A stretch of DNA of 64,000 nt. Source: Gemmatimonadota bacterium. Its GTDB lineage: Bacteria; Gemmatimonadota; Gemmatimonadetes; Longimicrobiales; Gaopeijiaceae. Below are positions 16,993 through 25,410 of this stretch, one piece after another. The notes beneath the pieces were generated by a model. It saw nothing but the letters and a program-made list of their open reading frames with translations. It searched no databases and had not been told where the DNA came from. The number at the start of each line of letters is the position of its first letter. Within the stretch, counting starts at the first letter, position 1. The stretch spans positions 1 to 64,000 of the forward strand of contig JAJDVT010000043.1 in NCBI GenBank assembly GCA_022826005.1, in the 5' to 3' direction. The translations under genes were made by a program, and so were the position numbers.

Positions 16993-18845
16993 AGCAAGCC
17001 GACCGGACCAACGACTTCGCGTTCAAGATCGGGACCGTCAACGGCACCGGCTCGGCGAGCGCAAACGGCCTCATCATGCAGGCGATCTTCCGCATGGGGA
17101 TCCCCTGCACCGGCAAGAACGTCTTCCCCTCCAACATCCAGGGGCTCCCGACCTGGTACGAAATCCGGGTCAGTCGCGACGGATACTCCGCGCGCACCCC
17201 CGAGTTCGACCTGATCGTGGCCATGAATCCCGCCACCTACGAGCGCGACATCGCCGAGGTGCGTCCGGGCGGATACCTGCTGCACGACTCCTCCTGGCCC
17301 ATGACGAAGGAGTTCCTGCGCGACGACATCACTTTCCTGGGCGTTCCGCTGGGCGAGATGTGCGTGCGCGAGTTCAAGGGCGCGCGCGTGCGCATCCTGA
17401 TGAAGAACATCGCCTATGCCGGGGCACTGGCCGCGCTGCTGTCGATGGACCTGGACGTCATCCGGGGCATGATCCAGGAGAAGTTCGCGGCCAAGCCCAA
17501 ACTCATCGGCTCGAACTACAAGGCGATCGAGCTGGGCTACGACTATGCGATGGAGCACTTCGACTGCCCGCTGCCGATCCGGCTCGAGACGATGGACGCG
17601 ACCTCGGACCACGTGCTGATGGACGGCAACACCTCGGCGGCACTGGGCTGCGTGTACGCCGGCGCGACCGTGGGCGCCTGGTACCCGATCACGCCCTCCA
17701 CCTCCCTGATGGACGCCTTCAAGCGCTTCTGCGAGCGCTTCCGCAAGGATTCGGAGACGGGCGAGCGCAGCTTCTTCATCGCGCAGGCCGAGGACGAGCT
17801 GGCGGCCGCCGGCGTGGTGGTGGGCGCGGGATGGGCGGGGGCGCGCGCCTTTACCCCGACCAGCGGCCCGGGCATCTCGCTCATGAGCGAGTTCATCGGG
17901 CTGGCCTACTACGCGGAGGTGCCGTCGGTGTTCGTGGACGTGCAGCGGGTGGGGCCGTCGACGGGCATGCCGACCCGCACCCAGCAGGGGGACATCGCGG
18001 CGGTCGCATACGCTTCGCACGGCGACACCAAGCACATCGTGCTCTTCCCGGCCAACCCCCAAGAGTCGTTCCACATGGCGGTGGAGGCCTTCGACCTGGC
18101 CGAGCGCTTCCAGACCCCGGTGTTCCTGGTGCAGGACCTGGACATCGGCATGAACGACTGGATGATCCCGAAGCTGACCTGGGACGACAGCTTCGCGCCC
18201 GACCGGGGCAAGGTGCTCGGGGCGGCGGAGCTGGAGCGCATCGAGAAGTTCTACCGCTACATGGATGTCGACGGCGATGGCATTCCCTACCGGTCCCTCC
18301 CGGGCGTGCACCCGAAGGGGGCGTACTTCACACGGGGTTCGGGGCACACCAGCCGCGGGACCTACACCGAGGACGCCGACGAGTACACCGAGGTGATGGA
18401 CCGGCTGCACCGCAAGATCGACTCGGCGGCGAGCGAAGTCCCCTCGCCGGCGATCGAGATGCGCGAGGGCGCCAGCGTGGCGCTGGTCACCATCGGTTCG
18501 TGCGACGGGGCGGTGCGGGAGGCGGCCGACATCCTGGAGAGCCAGGGCGTACCCGTGGACTACATGCGCGCGCGCGGCTTCCCCTTCGACACCCTCGTGC
18601 GCGAATTCCTGGACGCCCACGAGCTCAACTTCGTGGTGGAGCAGAACCGGGACGCGCAGCTGAAGAGGCTGCTGTTGACCGAGACCGAGGTCGACCCGGC
18701 GCGCCTCCATTCGGTTCTGGACTACGGGGGCTTCCCGATGAGCGCGGCCTTCGTGGCGGGCGAAGTGGCTGAGCGGCTCGGACTCAAGGTGGAGGAGACG
18801 CGCGTGCGGCCGGCGGCGGAAGAGCCGGAAGGAGCAGTGGCATGA
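16974..18845 (+). CDS. 2-oxoacid:acceptor oxidoreductase, fused gamma-alpha subunit (KorA-like)
   Basis: This 623-residue protein starts at the ATG at 16974, preceded by AGGAAG inside the end of the upstream gene. The first 190 residues form a gamma domain (GTVNGTGSASANGLIMQAIF, then GKNVFPSNIQGLPTWYEIRV). The rest is the alpha or pyrimidine-binding domain, with WYPITPSTSLMDAF and later GPGISLMSEFIGLAYYAE. This gamma-alpha order is typical of 2-oxoglutarate-type ferredoxin oxidoreductases. The enzyme oxidatively decarboxylates a 2-oxoacid to an acyl-CoA. Which 2-oxoacid is used cannot be read from the sequence. Its stop overlaps the beta-subunit ATG (ATGA). Confidence 0.88.
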   Translation: MSDARLEQADRTNDFAFKIGTVNGTGSASANGLIMQAIFRMGIPCTGKNVFPSNIQGLPTWYEIRVSRDGYSARTPEFDLIVAMNPATYERDIAEVRPGGYLLHDSSWPMTKEFLRDDITFLGVPLGEMCVREFKGARVRILMKNIAYAGALAALLSMDLDVIRGMIQEKFAAKPKLIGSNYKAIELGYDYAMEHFDCPLPIRLETMDATSDHVLMDGNTSAALGCVYAGATVGAWYPITPSTSLMDAFKRFCERFRKDSETGERSFFIAQAEDELAAAGVVVGAGWAGARAFTPTSGPGISLMSEFIGLAYYAEVPSVFVDVQRVGPSTGMPTRTQQGDIAAVAYASHGDTKHIVLFPANPQESFHMAVEAFDLAERFQTPVFLVQDLDIGMNDWMIPKLTWDDSFAPDRGKVLGAAELERIEKFYRYMDVDGDGIPYRSLPGVHPKGAYFTRGSGHTSRGTYTEDADEYTEVMDRLHRKIDSAASEVPSPAIEMREGASVALVTIGSCDGAVREAADILESQGVPVDYMRARGFPFDTLVREFLDAHELNFVVEQNRDAQLKRLLLTETEVDPARLHSVLDYGGFPMSAAFVAGEVAERLGLKVEETRVRPAAEEPEGAVA

Positions 18846-19897
18846 CCTATATCCCCAAGCCCGCGGTCCGGCATCCGGGTCTGGGCGCGAACGAACTCGG
18901 ACTTCACCTGCGCGACTACGAGGGCACCATCTCGACCCTGTGCGCGGGGTGCGGTCACGACTCGGTGACGGCCGCCATCATCCAGGCCTTCTACGAACTC
19001 TCCATCCCGCCCCACCGCATCGCCAAGATGAGCGGCATCGGCTGCTCGGCCAAGACGCCGGCGTACTTCGTGGACGAGGCCCACGGCTTCAACGGCGTGC
19101 ACGGGCGCATGCCCGCCCTCGCGACCGGAGCCAACGCGGCCAACAAGGACCTCTACTACATCGGCATTTCAGGCGACGGTGACTCGCTCTCGATCGGCCT
19201 GGGCCAGTTCTGCCACGCGATCCGCCGCAACGTCAACATGCTGTACGTGCTGGAGAACAACGGCGTCTACGGACTCACGAAGGGCCAGTTCTCGGCTTCC
19301 GCCGACGTGGGCTCGCGCTCCAAGCGCGGCGTGCCCAACAAGAGCGAGCCCATCGACCCTGTGGCGCTGGCGCTCACCCTCGGCGCCACCTTCGTCGCCC
19401 GCGGCTTCTCGGGCGACAAGCAGCAGCTCCTCCCGCTGCTCAAGGCGGGACTGATGCACAAGGGTTTCGCCTTCCTGGACGTGATCTCGCCGTGCGTCAC
19501 CTTCAACGACCACGTCGGGTCGACGAAGAGCTACCTCTACACCCGCCACCACGGACACGAGCTGGTGCCGGTCGATTTCGTGCCCATCCGCTCGGAGATC
19601 TCGGCTTCGTACGAAAAGGGAAGCCGCACCTCCATCACCATGCACGACGGCAGCATGGTGCGCTTCCGCAAGGTCCCCGAGGACTACGACCCCACCGACC
19701 GCCTGTCCGCCTACGAGCACTACCGCTCGCTGCAGAACCGGGGCGAGGTGGTGACCGGACTCCTCTACCTGGACCCGGGCGGCGAGGACATGCACGACGA
19801 CAACGCGACCACCTCGACACCGCTCGCCGAAATGGCCTACGAGGACCTCTGCCCCGGCAGCGAGCAGATGGACGCGCTGATGGAGGAGTTCAGGTAG
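18842..19897 (+). CDS. 2-oxoacid:acceptor oxidoreductase, thiamine-pyrophosphate beta subunit (KorB-like)
   Basis: This 351-residue catalytic subunit carries the TPP/Mg motif GDGD at residues 111-114 in YYIGISGDGDSLSIG, and ENNGVYGLTKGQ after it. C34 and C37 (CAGCGH), C68 (GIGCSAKTP) and the later SPCVTFND provide the four ligands expected for the [4Fe-4S] cluster. It is translated through an ATGA overlap with the alpha subunit. With the FAD/Fe-S protein two genes upstream, it likely forms a complex that can pass electrons to pyridine nucleotides as well as ferredoxin. That coupling is an inference from the operon. Confidence 0.92.
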   Translation: MTYIPKPAVRHPGLGANELGLHLRDYEGTISTLCAGCGHDSVTAAIIQAFYELSIPPHRIAKMSGIGCSAKTPAYFVDEAHGFNGVHGRMPALATGANAANKDLYYIGISGDGDSLSIGLGQFCHAIRRNVNMLYVLENNGVYGLTKGQFSASADVGSRSKRGVPNKSEPIDPVALALTLGATFVARGFSGDKQQLLPLLKAGLMHKGFAFLDVISPCVTFNDHVGSTKSYLYTRHHGHELVPVDFVPIRSEISASYEKGSRTSITMHDGSMVRFRKVPEDYDPTDRLSAYEHYRSLQNRGEVVTGLLYLDPGGEDMHDDNATTSTPLAEMAYEDLCPGSEQMDALMEEFR

Positions 19898-19909
19898 GGT
19901 CGCTGCCCG

Positions 19910-20656
19910 CTATTGCGGCGGCGCCTTCACGTACCGGGCGATCCGGTCCACCAGCGCTTCCGCCTCCGCGCGGCGCTTGCGTCCGGTCGACTTCATGACC
20001 TGGCGCATGGCCACGTACAGTCCGCCGATGAGGGTGACAGGAAAGGCCGCAGCGAAGAGCCACGACCCCAGCGCGCCCAGGCCGACGCCGAAACCGACAC
20101 CCATCCCGATTCCCATCCCGGCGCCACCCACGACACCGCCGTAGAGCGCTCCCGCGTAGGCTTGCAGGCGCTCTTCGGCCTGGATGCGCGTCTCGCCGTT
20201 GCGGGACGCCACTATTACCTGAAGTGACCGAGTCTGGTAGTCCGAGGTTTCCGATCTCCATGTCAGGGTGCGTCCGACCATCGACGCGCTTCCCGGCACG
20301 TCGGTAGCCATCTGGATCTCCGTGACGATCTGTTCGTAGTCCTCGTCCCGCAGTTCGCCCGGGATGATCCGCTCGGCGCGAACCAGGAGGGGGGTGCCGG
20401 CCAGCGAGTCTCTTGGTCCCGTGGGCTCCGGGCTGTCGATGCGGGCCGCAGCCAGCTGGATATAGCGGGGCTCGATCCCCGCCTCCGCCGCCACCTCCTG
20501 AAGTGTAGCCAGCGTCATCCCTCCGCCCTCATGGCCACCCGGCGCACCGGCCTCGTCCGACTGCTGGAGCTCGGTGGCATACTTCAGGAGACGGCTGACC
20601 TCGGTTTCGCTGTAGCGGCGGGGCAGGTCTCGGCGCGGGGAGTCGTCCTGGGGCAT
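19910..20656 (-). CDS. uncharacterised protein with C-terminal Gly-rich membrane segment
   Basis: This is a 248-residue protein of unknown function. The start at 20656 gives MPQDDSPRRDLPRRYSETEV; an earlier in-frame start adds only weak sequence. The N-terminal third looks helical, with a YSETEVSRLLKYATELQ and LATLQEVAAEAGIEPRYIQ pair reminiscent of SHOCT-like or regulatory helical modules. A mixed domain follows, and then a glycine-zipper-like membrane region (GGVVGGAGMGIGMGVGFGVG) and a second hydrophobic segment. It converges with the oxidoreductase operon with 12 bases between the two stops. I do not recognise a named family. Confidence 0.7.
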   Translation of the reverse strand: MPQDDSPRRDLPRRYSETEVSRLLKYATELQQSDEAGAPGGHEGGGMTLATLQEVAAEAGIEPRYIQLAAARIDSPEPTGPRDSLAGTPLLVRAERIIPGELRDEDYEQIVTEIQMATDVPGSASMVGRTLTWRSETSDYQTRSLQVIVASRNGETRIQAEERLQAYAGALYGGVVGGAGMGIGMGVGFGVGLGALGSWLFAAAFPVTLIGGLYVAMRQVMKSTGRKRRAEAEALVDRIARYVKAPPQ

Positions 20657-20812
20657 CGCGATCTCTGGCGCGGACGGGCAGTCGTTTCGGGTGGCTTGGG
20701 GTCCGAGTTGTCGGGAGCCCACCACGGGGCACGAAAGATAGGCGGAACTCCGCGCCAGGACATGGCAAGAGCCGATTGGGGCTACCGGCCTCGGTTCCCG
20801 ATGGGATCGAGT

Positions 20813-22300
20813 TCAATCCTCCCCGTACACGAACCGCTCCACCTCCCCGTGCACCCGCTCGACCGTCTCGGCCGAAGGCGGCGGCGTGAGGGCGGACACG
20901 GCGATAGCCACCACGAAGTTCGCCGCCAGGCCCCAGAGCCCGCCGTGGATGCCCATCGGGTTTGGATCGAGCAGGAGGGACCACCACAGGGTGGCCACGC
21001 CGGCAGCCAGCCCTGCCAGCACTCCCGCCTTGGTGAGCGAGCGGCCGCCCGGGAAGCAGATCCCGAGAATGGCGGGCAGCAGCTGGAGGGCGCCCGAGCC
21101 CGAGAGGTTGATGATGCTCACCAGCAGGGCGCTCTCCTGGAGCGACAGCCAGTAGGCCACCACCAACAGCGCCAGGACGATGGCCTGGCCGACGCGCACG
21201 TAGTGCTTCTGGCTGCGGTCGCGCACCAGGTAGCGCTGGTACACGTCGCGAGTCAGCACGGTCATGTTGGCGTGCAGGATGGAGTCCAGGGTCGACATGG
21301 CGGCGGCCGCCGCGCCGGCCAGGATCAGGCCGGTGAGCCAGGGGGGCGCGAAGGAGAAGAGCAGTTCGGGAAAGATGCGGTCCGCCTGGGCGAGGTCCGG
21401 GAGCACCAGGGCGCCTCCGAGGCCGACCAGCGCCGCCGGGATGTAGAGCGTCATCAGGTAGATGGGCGTGGTGGCACCCAGCAGCTTGAGCGTCTTGCCG
21501 TCCACCGCCGTGTAGTAGCGGATCATCATATGGGGCTGCAGGACGATGCCGAAGGAAAGCGTGATCACCATCCCCACCCAGATGCCCGGCGTGAACAGGC
21601 CTTCCGGGCCGGGGAGTGTGAGCAGTTCGGGTCGCTGTTCCGCCACCGCACGCCACAACTCGACCGGCCCGCCGAACAGCTCGAAGGAGAGCACCAGCGC
21701 GCCCGCCCAGACCGCGACGTACATCCACACGCCCTGCATGACGTCGGTCCAGTAGACCGCCCGCAGCCCGCCGATCGCCAGGTGCACCGCCGCCACCGCG
21801 AGCATCACGAACACGCCGACTTCGAAGGAGATGCGCCCGTCCGAAGCGACCTCCACGATGTAGCCCAGCGCGAGGGCCTGGACCTGGATGTAGAGGATGG
21901 TGAAGAGGACCGAGAACAGCGCGATCGCCACCCGCACCGCCTCGGACTCGTAGAAGTCGGCCAGCATGTCCGCCGGGGTGATATAGCCGAACGTCTTGCC
22001 CAGCGCCCAGATGCGCGTGCCGATGACGTAGGTGATGGCGCCGACCAGCACCGTCCACGCCCCGGCGGCCCAGAAGCCGATGCCGTGGGTGTAGAAGAAC
22101 CCGCCCGAGCCCAGGAACGCGAAGGCGGAGTGGAAGGTCGCCACGACCGTAAGGTAGAGGACGACGAACCCGGTGCGCCGTCCGGCCAGAAGGAAGTCCT
22201 CCATGTCCACCGACATGTGCCGGTTGGCCACCACCGCCACCCCGAGCGTGATCAGCAGATAGATGAAGATCAGGCTGGTGGCGACGACCCAGGTTTCCAT
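20813..22300 (-). CDS. sodium:solute symporter (SSS family)
   Basis: This 495-residue protein has about 13 hydrophobic helices and starts with the typical SSS N-terminus VATSLIFIYLLITLGVAVVA. The region RRTGFVVLYLTVVATFHSAF is at the position of the first core helix, and AAAAMSTLDSILHANMTVLT matches the family sodium-site helix (A-x-A-A-x-M-S-T-x-D-S). The DUF3311 gene lies 13 bases upstream, a common SSS partner. It ends the locus that begins with SusC/SusD, which suggests it carries the imported solute across the inner membrane. The substrate is unknown. Confidence 0.92.
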   Translation of the reverse strand: METWVVATSLIFIYLLITLGVAVVANRHMSVDMEDFLLAGRRTGFVVLYLTVVATFHSAFAFLGSGGFFYTHGIGFWAAGAWTVLVGAITYVIGTRIWALGKTFGYITPADMLADFYESEAVRVAIALFSVLFTILYIQVQALALGYIVEVASDGRISFEVGVFVMLAVAAVHLAIGGLRAVYWTDVMQGVWMYVAVWAGALVLSFELFGGPVELWRAVAEQRPELLTLPGPEGLFTPGIWVGMVITLSFGIVLQPHMMIRYYTAVDGKTLKLLGATTPIYLMTLYIPAALVGLGGALVLPDLAQADRIFPELLFSFAPPWLTGLILAGAAAAAMSTLDSILHANMTVLTRDVYQRYLVRDRSQKHYVRVGQAIVLALLVVAYWLSLQESALLVSIINLSGSGALQLLPAILGICFPGGRSLTKAGVLAGLAAGVATLWWSLLLDPNPMGIHGGLWGLAANFVVAIAVSALTPPPSAETVERVHGEVERFVYGED

Positions 22301-22313
22301 CAGGAAGCCACCT

Positions 22314-22547
22314 CTACAAACCCCGCCGGTAGGCCCAGATCAACACGCCGATGAGCACCGAGTAGACCACGAAGAGCGCGACGTAGAGGAACGGGAGCCC
22401 GAGGAAGGTCGGCTCGATCCGGTTCAGCACCCTGTGCGTCACCGGCGGCATGGCGAGCATGAACAGCAGGACGAACGCAACCACCGCGATGCGGCCGTCG
22501 CGGGTGCGCGGCCAGAGATGGCTGCGGGGAGGATCGGGCCGGGACAT
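22314..22547 (-). CDS. DUF3311-like small membrane protein
   Basis: This 77-residue protein has two hydrophobic helices (IAVVAFVLLFMLAMPPV and LPFLYVALFVVYSVLIGVLI) joined by HRVLNRIEPTFLG. It ends WAYRRGL. The arrangement P-P-V-x-N-R-x-E-P-x-x-x-G-x-P fits the DUF3311 family, which is usually encoded just before an SSS transporter and is thought to be an accessory subunit. The ATG at 22547 was chosen over 22583 because the extra residues look unlike the family. Confidence 0.8.
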   Translation of the reverse strand: MSRPDPPRSHLWPRTRDGRIAVVAFVLLFMLAMPPVTHRVLNRIEPTFLGLPFLYVALFVVYSVLIGVLIWAYRRGL

Positions 22548-22601
22548 GGCGGGGAAGATGCCCGGGCCGGCCGTTGCGGGCAAGCGCCCCCGCCAGCCCC
22601 T

Positions 22602-23777
22602 TCAGTTCAGCAGCATCGGCTGACCCAGCAGCCTGGCCGGGTCGGCTCCCGGCCTGGGTACGAACTTCTGTACGTGCCCGCCGTTGTAGGAGGCGACGTA
22701 CAGGTTGCCCTCCTGGTCGACCGCCGCCTGGTGGGGCAGCACCAGCCCGCCCTGCCAAGGCGGCCGCCCGATCGCGCCCGCCTCGCCGTACGCCCCCCAG
22801 GTGTCCTGCAGCCGCCCATCGCGGTCGTACCTGAGCAGCCGGTTGAGGGTGGCGTCCAGCACCCACACGGCGTGGCTCTCGTCAATGTAGATGTTGACCG
22901 GATCGAAGATGTCGGGCCACTCCTCGATGAAGTCGCCGTCCTCCGTAAACACCTGAATCCGGCTGTTGCGGCGATCCGCCACGTAGACGCGCCGGTCGGC
23001 GTCCACCGCGATGCTGTGCAGCAGGTTGAACTCTCCGGGCCCGTCGCCCGGCCTGCCCCACTCCATCAGGTACTCGCCCTCTGCGCTGAACTTCACCACC
23101 CGGGTCTTCCAGTAGCCGTCCGCCACGTAGAAGCTTCCGTCCGGCAGGAAGGCGATGTCGGCCTGGCGCCCGAACACGTAGGGCTCGTCGTTGGCACGCG
23201 CCTCCACCATGGTCTCGGGATAGTTCGCCCGCCCGATCTCCATCACCAGTTCGCTGCCGTCGTTGGTGAACTTGAAGATCTGCATGCGGCGGTTGTCGAT
23301 GACCCAGACGTGCCGCTCCGGGTCATAGGGGCTGATGTAGACCGTGTGCGGCTCGCGCATGATCGAGTCCCACTGGCTCCAGTTCTCGATGATGTTGCCG
23401 TCGCGGTCGACCACGACGATGAAGTTGCCGGGGCGCGCCTGCTCCGCCCACGGCCTGTCGTCGTCGAAATCAACCGGCAGGTCGCCCCGGGTCACCACGA
23501 TGATGCGGTCGGGGCTGTCCACCGCCACGCCCGCGACACGTCCCCAGGTCCAGTCCTTGTCGTGGCTGGCGGCGGCCTTCCACCACCCCCCCACCACCTG
23601 GTAGTGGCCGGTGCGGTCGTCGCCCCCCTTCGGGCCCCCGGCGTCCATCGTCGCGGACGATGCCTCCGAGGCGGGGCCGCAGCCCGTGAGGGCCACCAGC
23701 CAGGCGAAGGGTGCCCACGCGCGCGGCGATGCCGCCAACCGCGCGCCGCCCGTGGTTCCTGAAGAGTTGATTCTCAT
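22602..23777 (-). CDS. NHL-type beta-propeller lipoprotein
   Basis: This is a 391-residue exported lipoprotein. The start at 23777 has GAGGAGG seven bases upstream, and the lipobox LTGC places the lipidated cysteine at residue 33. The body is made of about six repeats of the NHL/6-bladed propeller type, each with a pattern such as DRRVYVADRRNSRIQVFTED or GNLYVASYNGGHVQKF. Such propellers often bind ligands or peptidoglycan at the cell surface. Its position between SusD and the DUF3311/SSS genes suggests a part in recognising the imported compound. There are no clear catalytic residues. Confidence 0.85.
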   Translation of the reverse strand: MRINSSGTTGGARLAASPRAWAPFAWLVALTGCGPASEASSATMDAGGPKGGDDRTGHYQVVGGWWKAAASHDKDWTWGRVAGVAVDSPDRIIVVTRGDLPVDFDDDRPWAEQARPGNFIVVVDRDGNIIENWSQWDSIMREPHTVYISPYDPERHVWVIDNRRMQIFKFTNDGSELVMEIGRANYPETMVEARANDEPYVFGRQADIAFLPDGSFYVADGYWKTRVVKFSAEGEYLMEWGRPGDGPGEFNLLHSIAVDADRRVYVADRRNSRIQVFTEDGDFIEEWPDIFDPVNIYIDESHAVWVLDATLNRLLRYDRDGRLQDTWGAYGEAGAIGRPPWQGGLVLPHQAAVDQEGNLYVASYNGGHVQKFVPRPGADPARLLGQPMLLN

Positions 23778-23842
23778 TACGTCCTCCTCAGCGCGGGGTG
23801 CTTCCCGGGCCCGGGTCCGCCGGCGCGCCTGCGGTGAACGAA

Positions 23843-23874
23843 CCGACCCCGGAGCCGGCAAGCCCCGGGGTCGG
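23843..23874 (-). terminator. hairpin between SusD and NHL genes, possible partial terminator
   Basis: CCGACCCCGG at 23843-23852 pairs perfectly with CCGGGGTCGG at 23865-23874 across a 12-base loop. On the minus-strand transcript it is followed only by TTCGTTC and not a true U-run. It lies 27 bases after the SusD stop. It could attenuate transcription into the propeller, DUF3311 and SSS genes or stabilise the SusCD transcript end. Confidence 0.45.
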
Positions 23875-23900
23875 CGCGTCCGAACAGTCCGGCCCCCGCG

Positions 23901-25379
23901 CTAGAAGCCGACGGGCCGCGTGGCCGCATCGCAGAGCGTTGCACGATCCGCGATGGTCAGGTTTTCGTTCAGGTGAAACTCGTTCTCGGGCATGAGGAAG
24001 CGAACCCCGCCCTGCAGCTGATGGCCGCCGCGCAGGGTGGCGCCCACGTCCCTCGGGAACCAGAGCAGATCCGGGTTCTGGAGCTTGGTCATGAAATAGC
24101 GGGCCTCGAGGAAGAGGGCCCGGCGCCGCTCCTCGATGATCATGTACCGGATCTCCTCGGCGTCGCCGGCATTCGCGTAGGTCACCAGCGGCAGTCCGTC
24201 GGCAGCCCGGAGTTCGTTGACAAGATCGATCGCCCTCTGACCGCCCTCGACCTCGGCGCGGATCAGCACCATCTCCTTCCAGTTGACCAGGGGAATGTCG
24301 GCGCCCTCGGCGTTGTACTTGGCGTTGACGAAGGACTCGACCCCGACACCCTGAATCTCCGCCTGCATGTGCTGGACGCGCGTGTCGGGCACGGCGGCAT
24401 CCTCGTCCATCATGCGGTGGCCGCCCGCCGTCCGGATCGGAATGCCGTCCGCCCGGATCGCCCGCCCGTCAGGCAGGATCCCAAGGTTCAGGTAGCCGGT
24501 GAAGGGGATGACGTCCGGCCACGGCGCGCCGGTCACCGGGTTGGGCGGACCCTCCCACCAGTCGATGACGTCGTACAGCTCGCCGTAGTGAATGAAGGTG
24601 CCCGCGTAGTAGGGCTTGTTGCGCCGCACCGGGTCTCCCGCATCGCGGGTGACGTAGGCGACGAACCCCTGCGGCACCTGCTGGGCATCGGCCAGCGCGC
24701 CCGAGCCGTCGCCGGCCATCCAGCGCGCTTGCGCACGCAGCCCGTGCGCCATGGCCTGGGCGCTCGAGGCGATGTCGAAGGGCATCTCGAAGTCGCCGGA
24801 ACTCCCGATCTCGCCGAGGGCCCGCGTGAGGCGGTCCTCCGCCATGCCCAGCGTTTCGGCGGGCGTCATCAGCGGTCCCCCGTCGATGGAGACCTCGCAC
24901 ATGGTGGAGCCCATCAGGTTGAAGACGGCTCCCTCGTAGAGGGAAGCGATCGCCAGAAACCGGGCCCTGTTGGACACCTGATCGGCCGTCCACTCGGTCT
25001 CGAGCTTTTCGTGCAGTCCGGCGGCGAAGCTGCGCGCGGTCATGAAGTCGAGGAACCGGAATTCGTAGTTGTACTGGAAGTGTCCGCAGTCGGTGCCGCC
25101 GCTGCAGAGATAGACTTCACCGCCGTCCTCGCGGCCGTGAAGCTCCCATACGTAGTCGTTGTAGGTGTTCTGGAAGTGGGTGATGATCGTGTTGACCTGG
25201 GTCTGGGCCCCGGCCGGATCCACCAGCGCCTCGTCCGTTAGCTGGGCGGGCAGGTCGACCTCCAGCACGTCGCTGCAGGCGCCGACAAAGGCCAGCGAGA
25301 ACCCGGTCGCCAGGACGGCGAGAGTTCGCCCCGTCCGATGCGCGGTGCGCTCGTATTCAAAGAAGCTGTTCATATGCAT
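23901..25379 (-). CDS. SusD/RagB-family outer-membrane lipoprotein (locus A)
   Basis: This 492-residue surface lipoprotein is paired with the SusC receptor encoded 31 bases upstream. The signal sequence ends in FVGAC, with the lipidated cysteine near residue 35, followed by DVLEVDLPAQLTDEAL, a typical SusD opening. The central TPR-like helices (for example ALGEIGSSGDFEMPF and AQAMAHGLRAQARW) and a C-terminal YMIIEERRRALFLEARYF motif are family marks. SusD proteins form a lid on the SusC barrel and capture the substrate. Nothing in the sequence says which substrate, and no glycoside hydrolase is nearby. Confidence 0.9.
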   Translation of the reverse strand: MHMNSFFEYERTAHRTGRTLAVLATGFSLAFVGACSDVLEVDLPAQLTDEALVDPAGAQTQVNTIITHFQNTYNDYVWELHGREDGGEVYLCSGGTDCGHFQYNYEFRFLDFMTARSFAAGLHEKLETEWTADQVSNRARFLAIASLYEGAVFNLMGSTMCEVSIDGGPLMTPAETLGMAEDRLTRALGEIGSSGDFEMPFDIASSAQAMAHGLRAQARWMAGDGSGALADAQQVPQGFVAYVTRDAGDPVRRNKPYYAGTFIHYGELYDVIDWWEGPPNPVTGAPWPDVIPFTGYLNLGILPDGRAIRADGIPIRTAGGHRMMDEDAAVPDTRVQHMQAEIQGVGVESFVNAKYNAEGADIPLVNWKEMVLIRAEVEGGQRAIDLVNELRAADGLPLVTYANAGDAEEIRYMIIEERRRALFLEARYFMTKLQNPDLLWFPRDVGATLRGGHQLQGGVRFLMPENEFHLNENLTIADRATLCDAATRPVGF

Positions 25380-25410
25380 CTATCCTCCGACGGTATTCGT
25401 TCCCGGAAAC

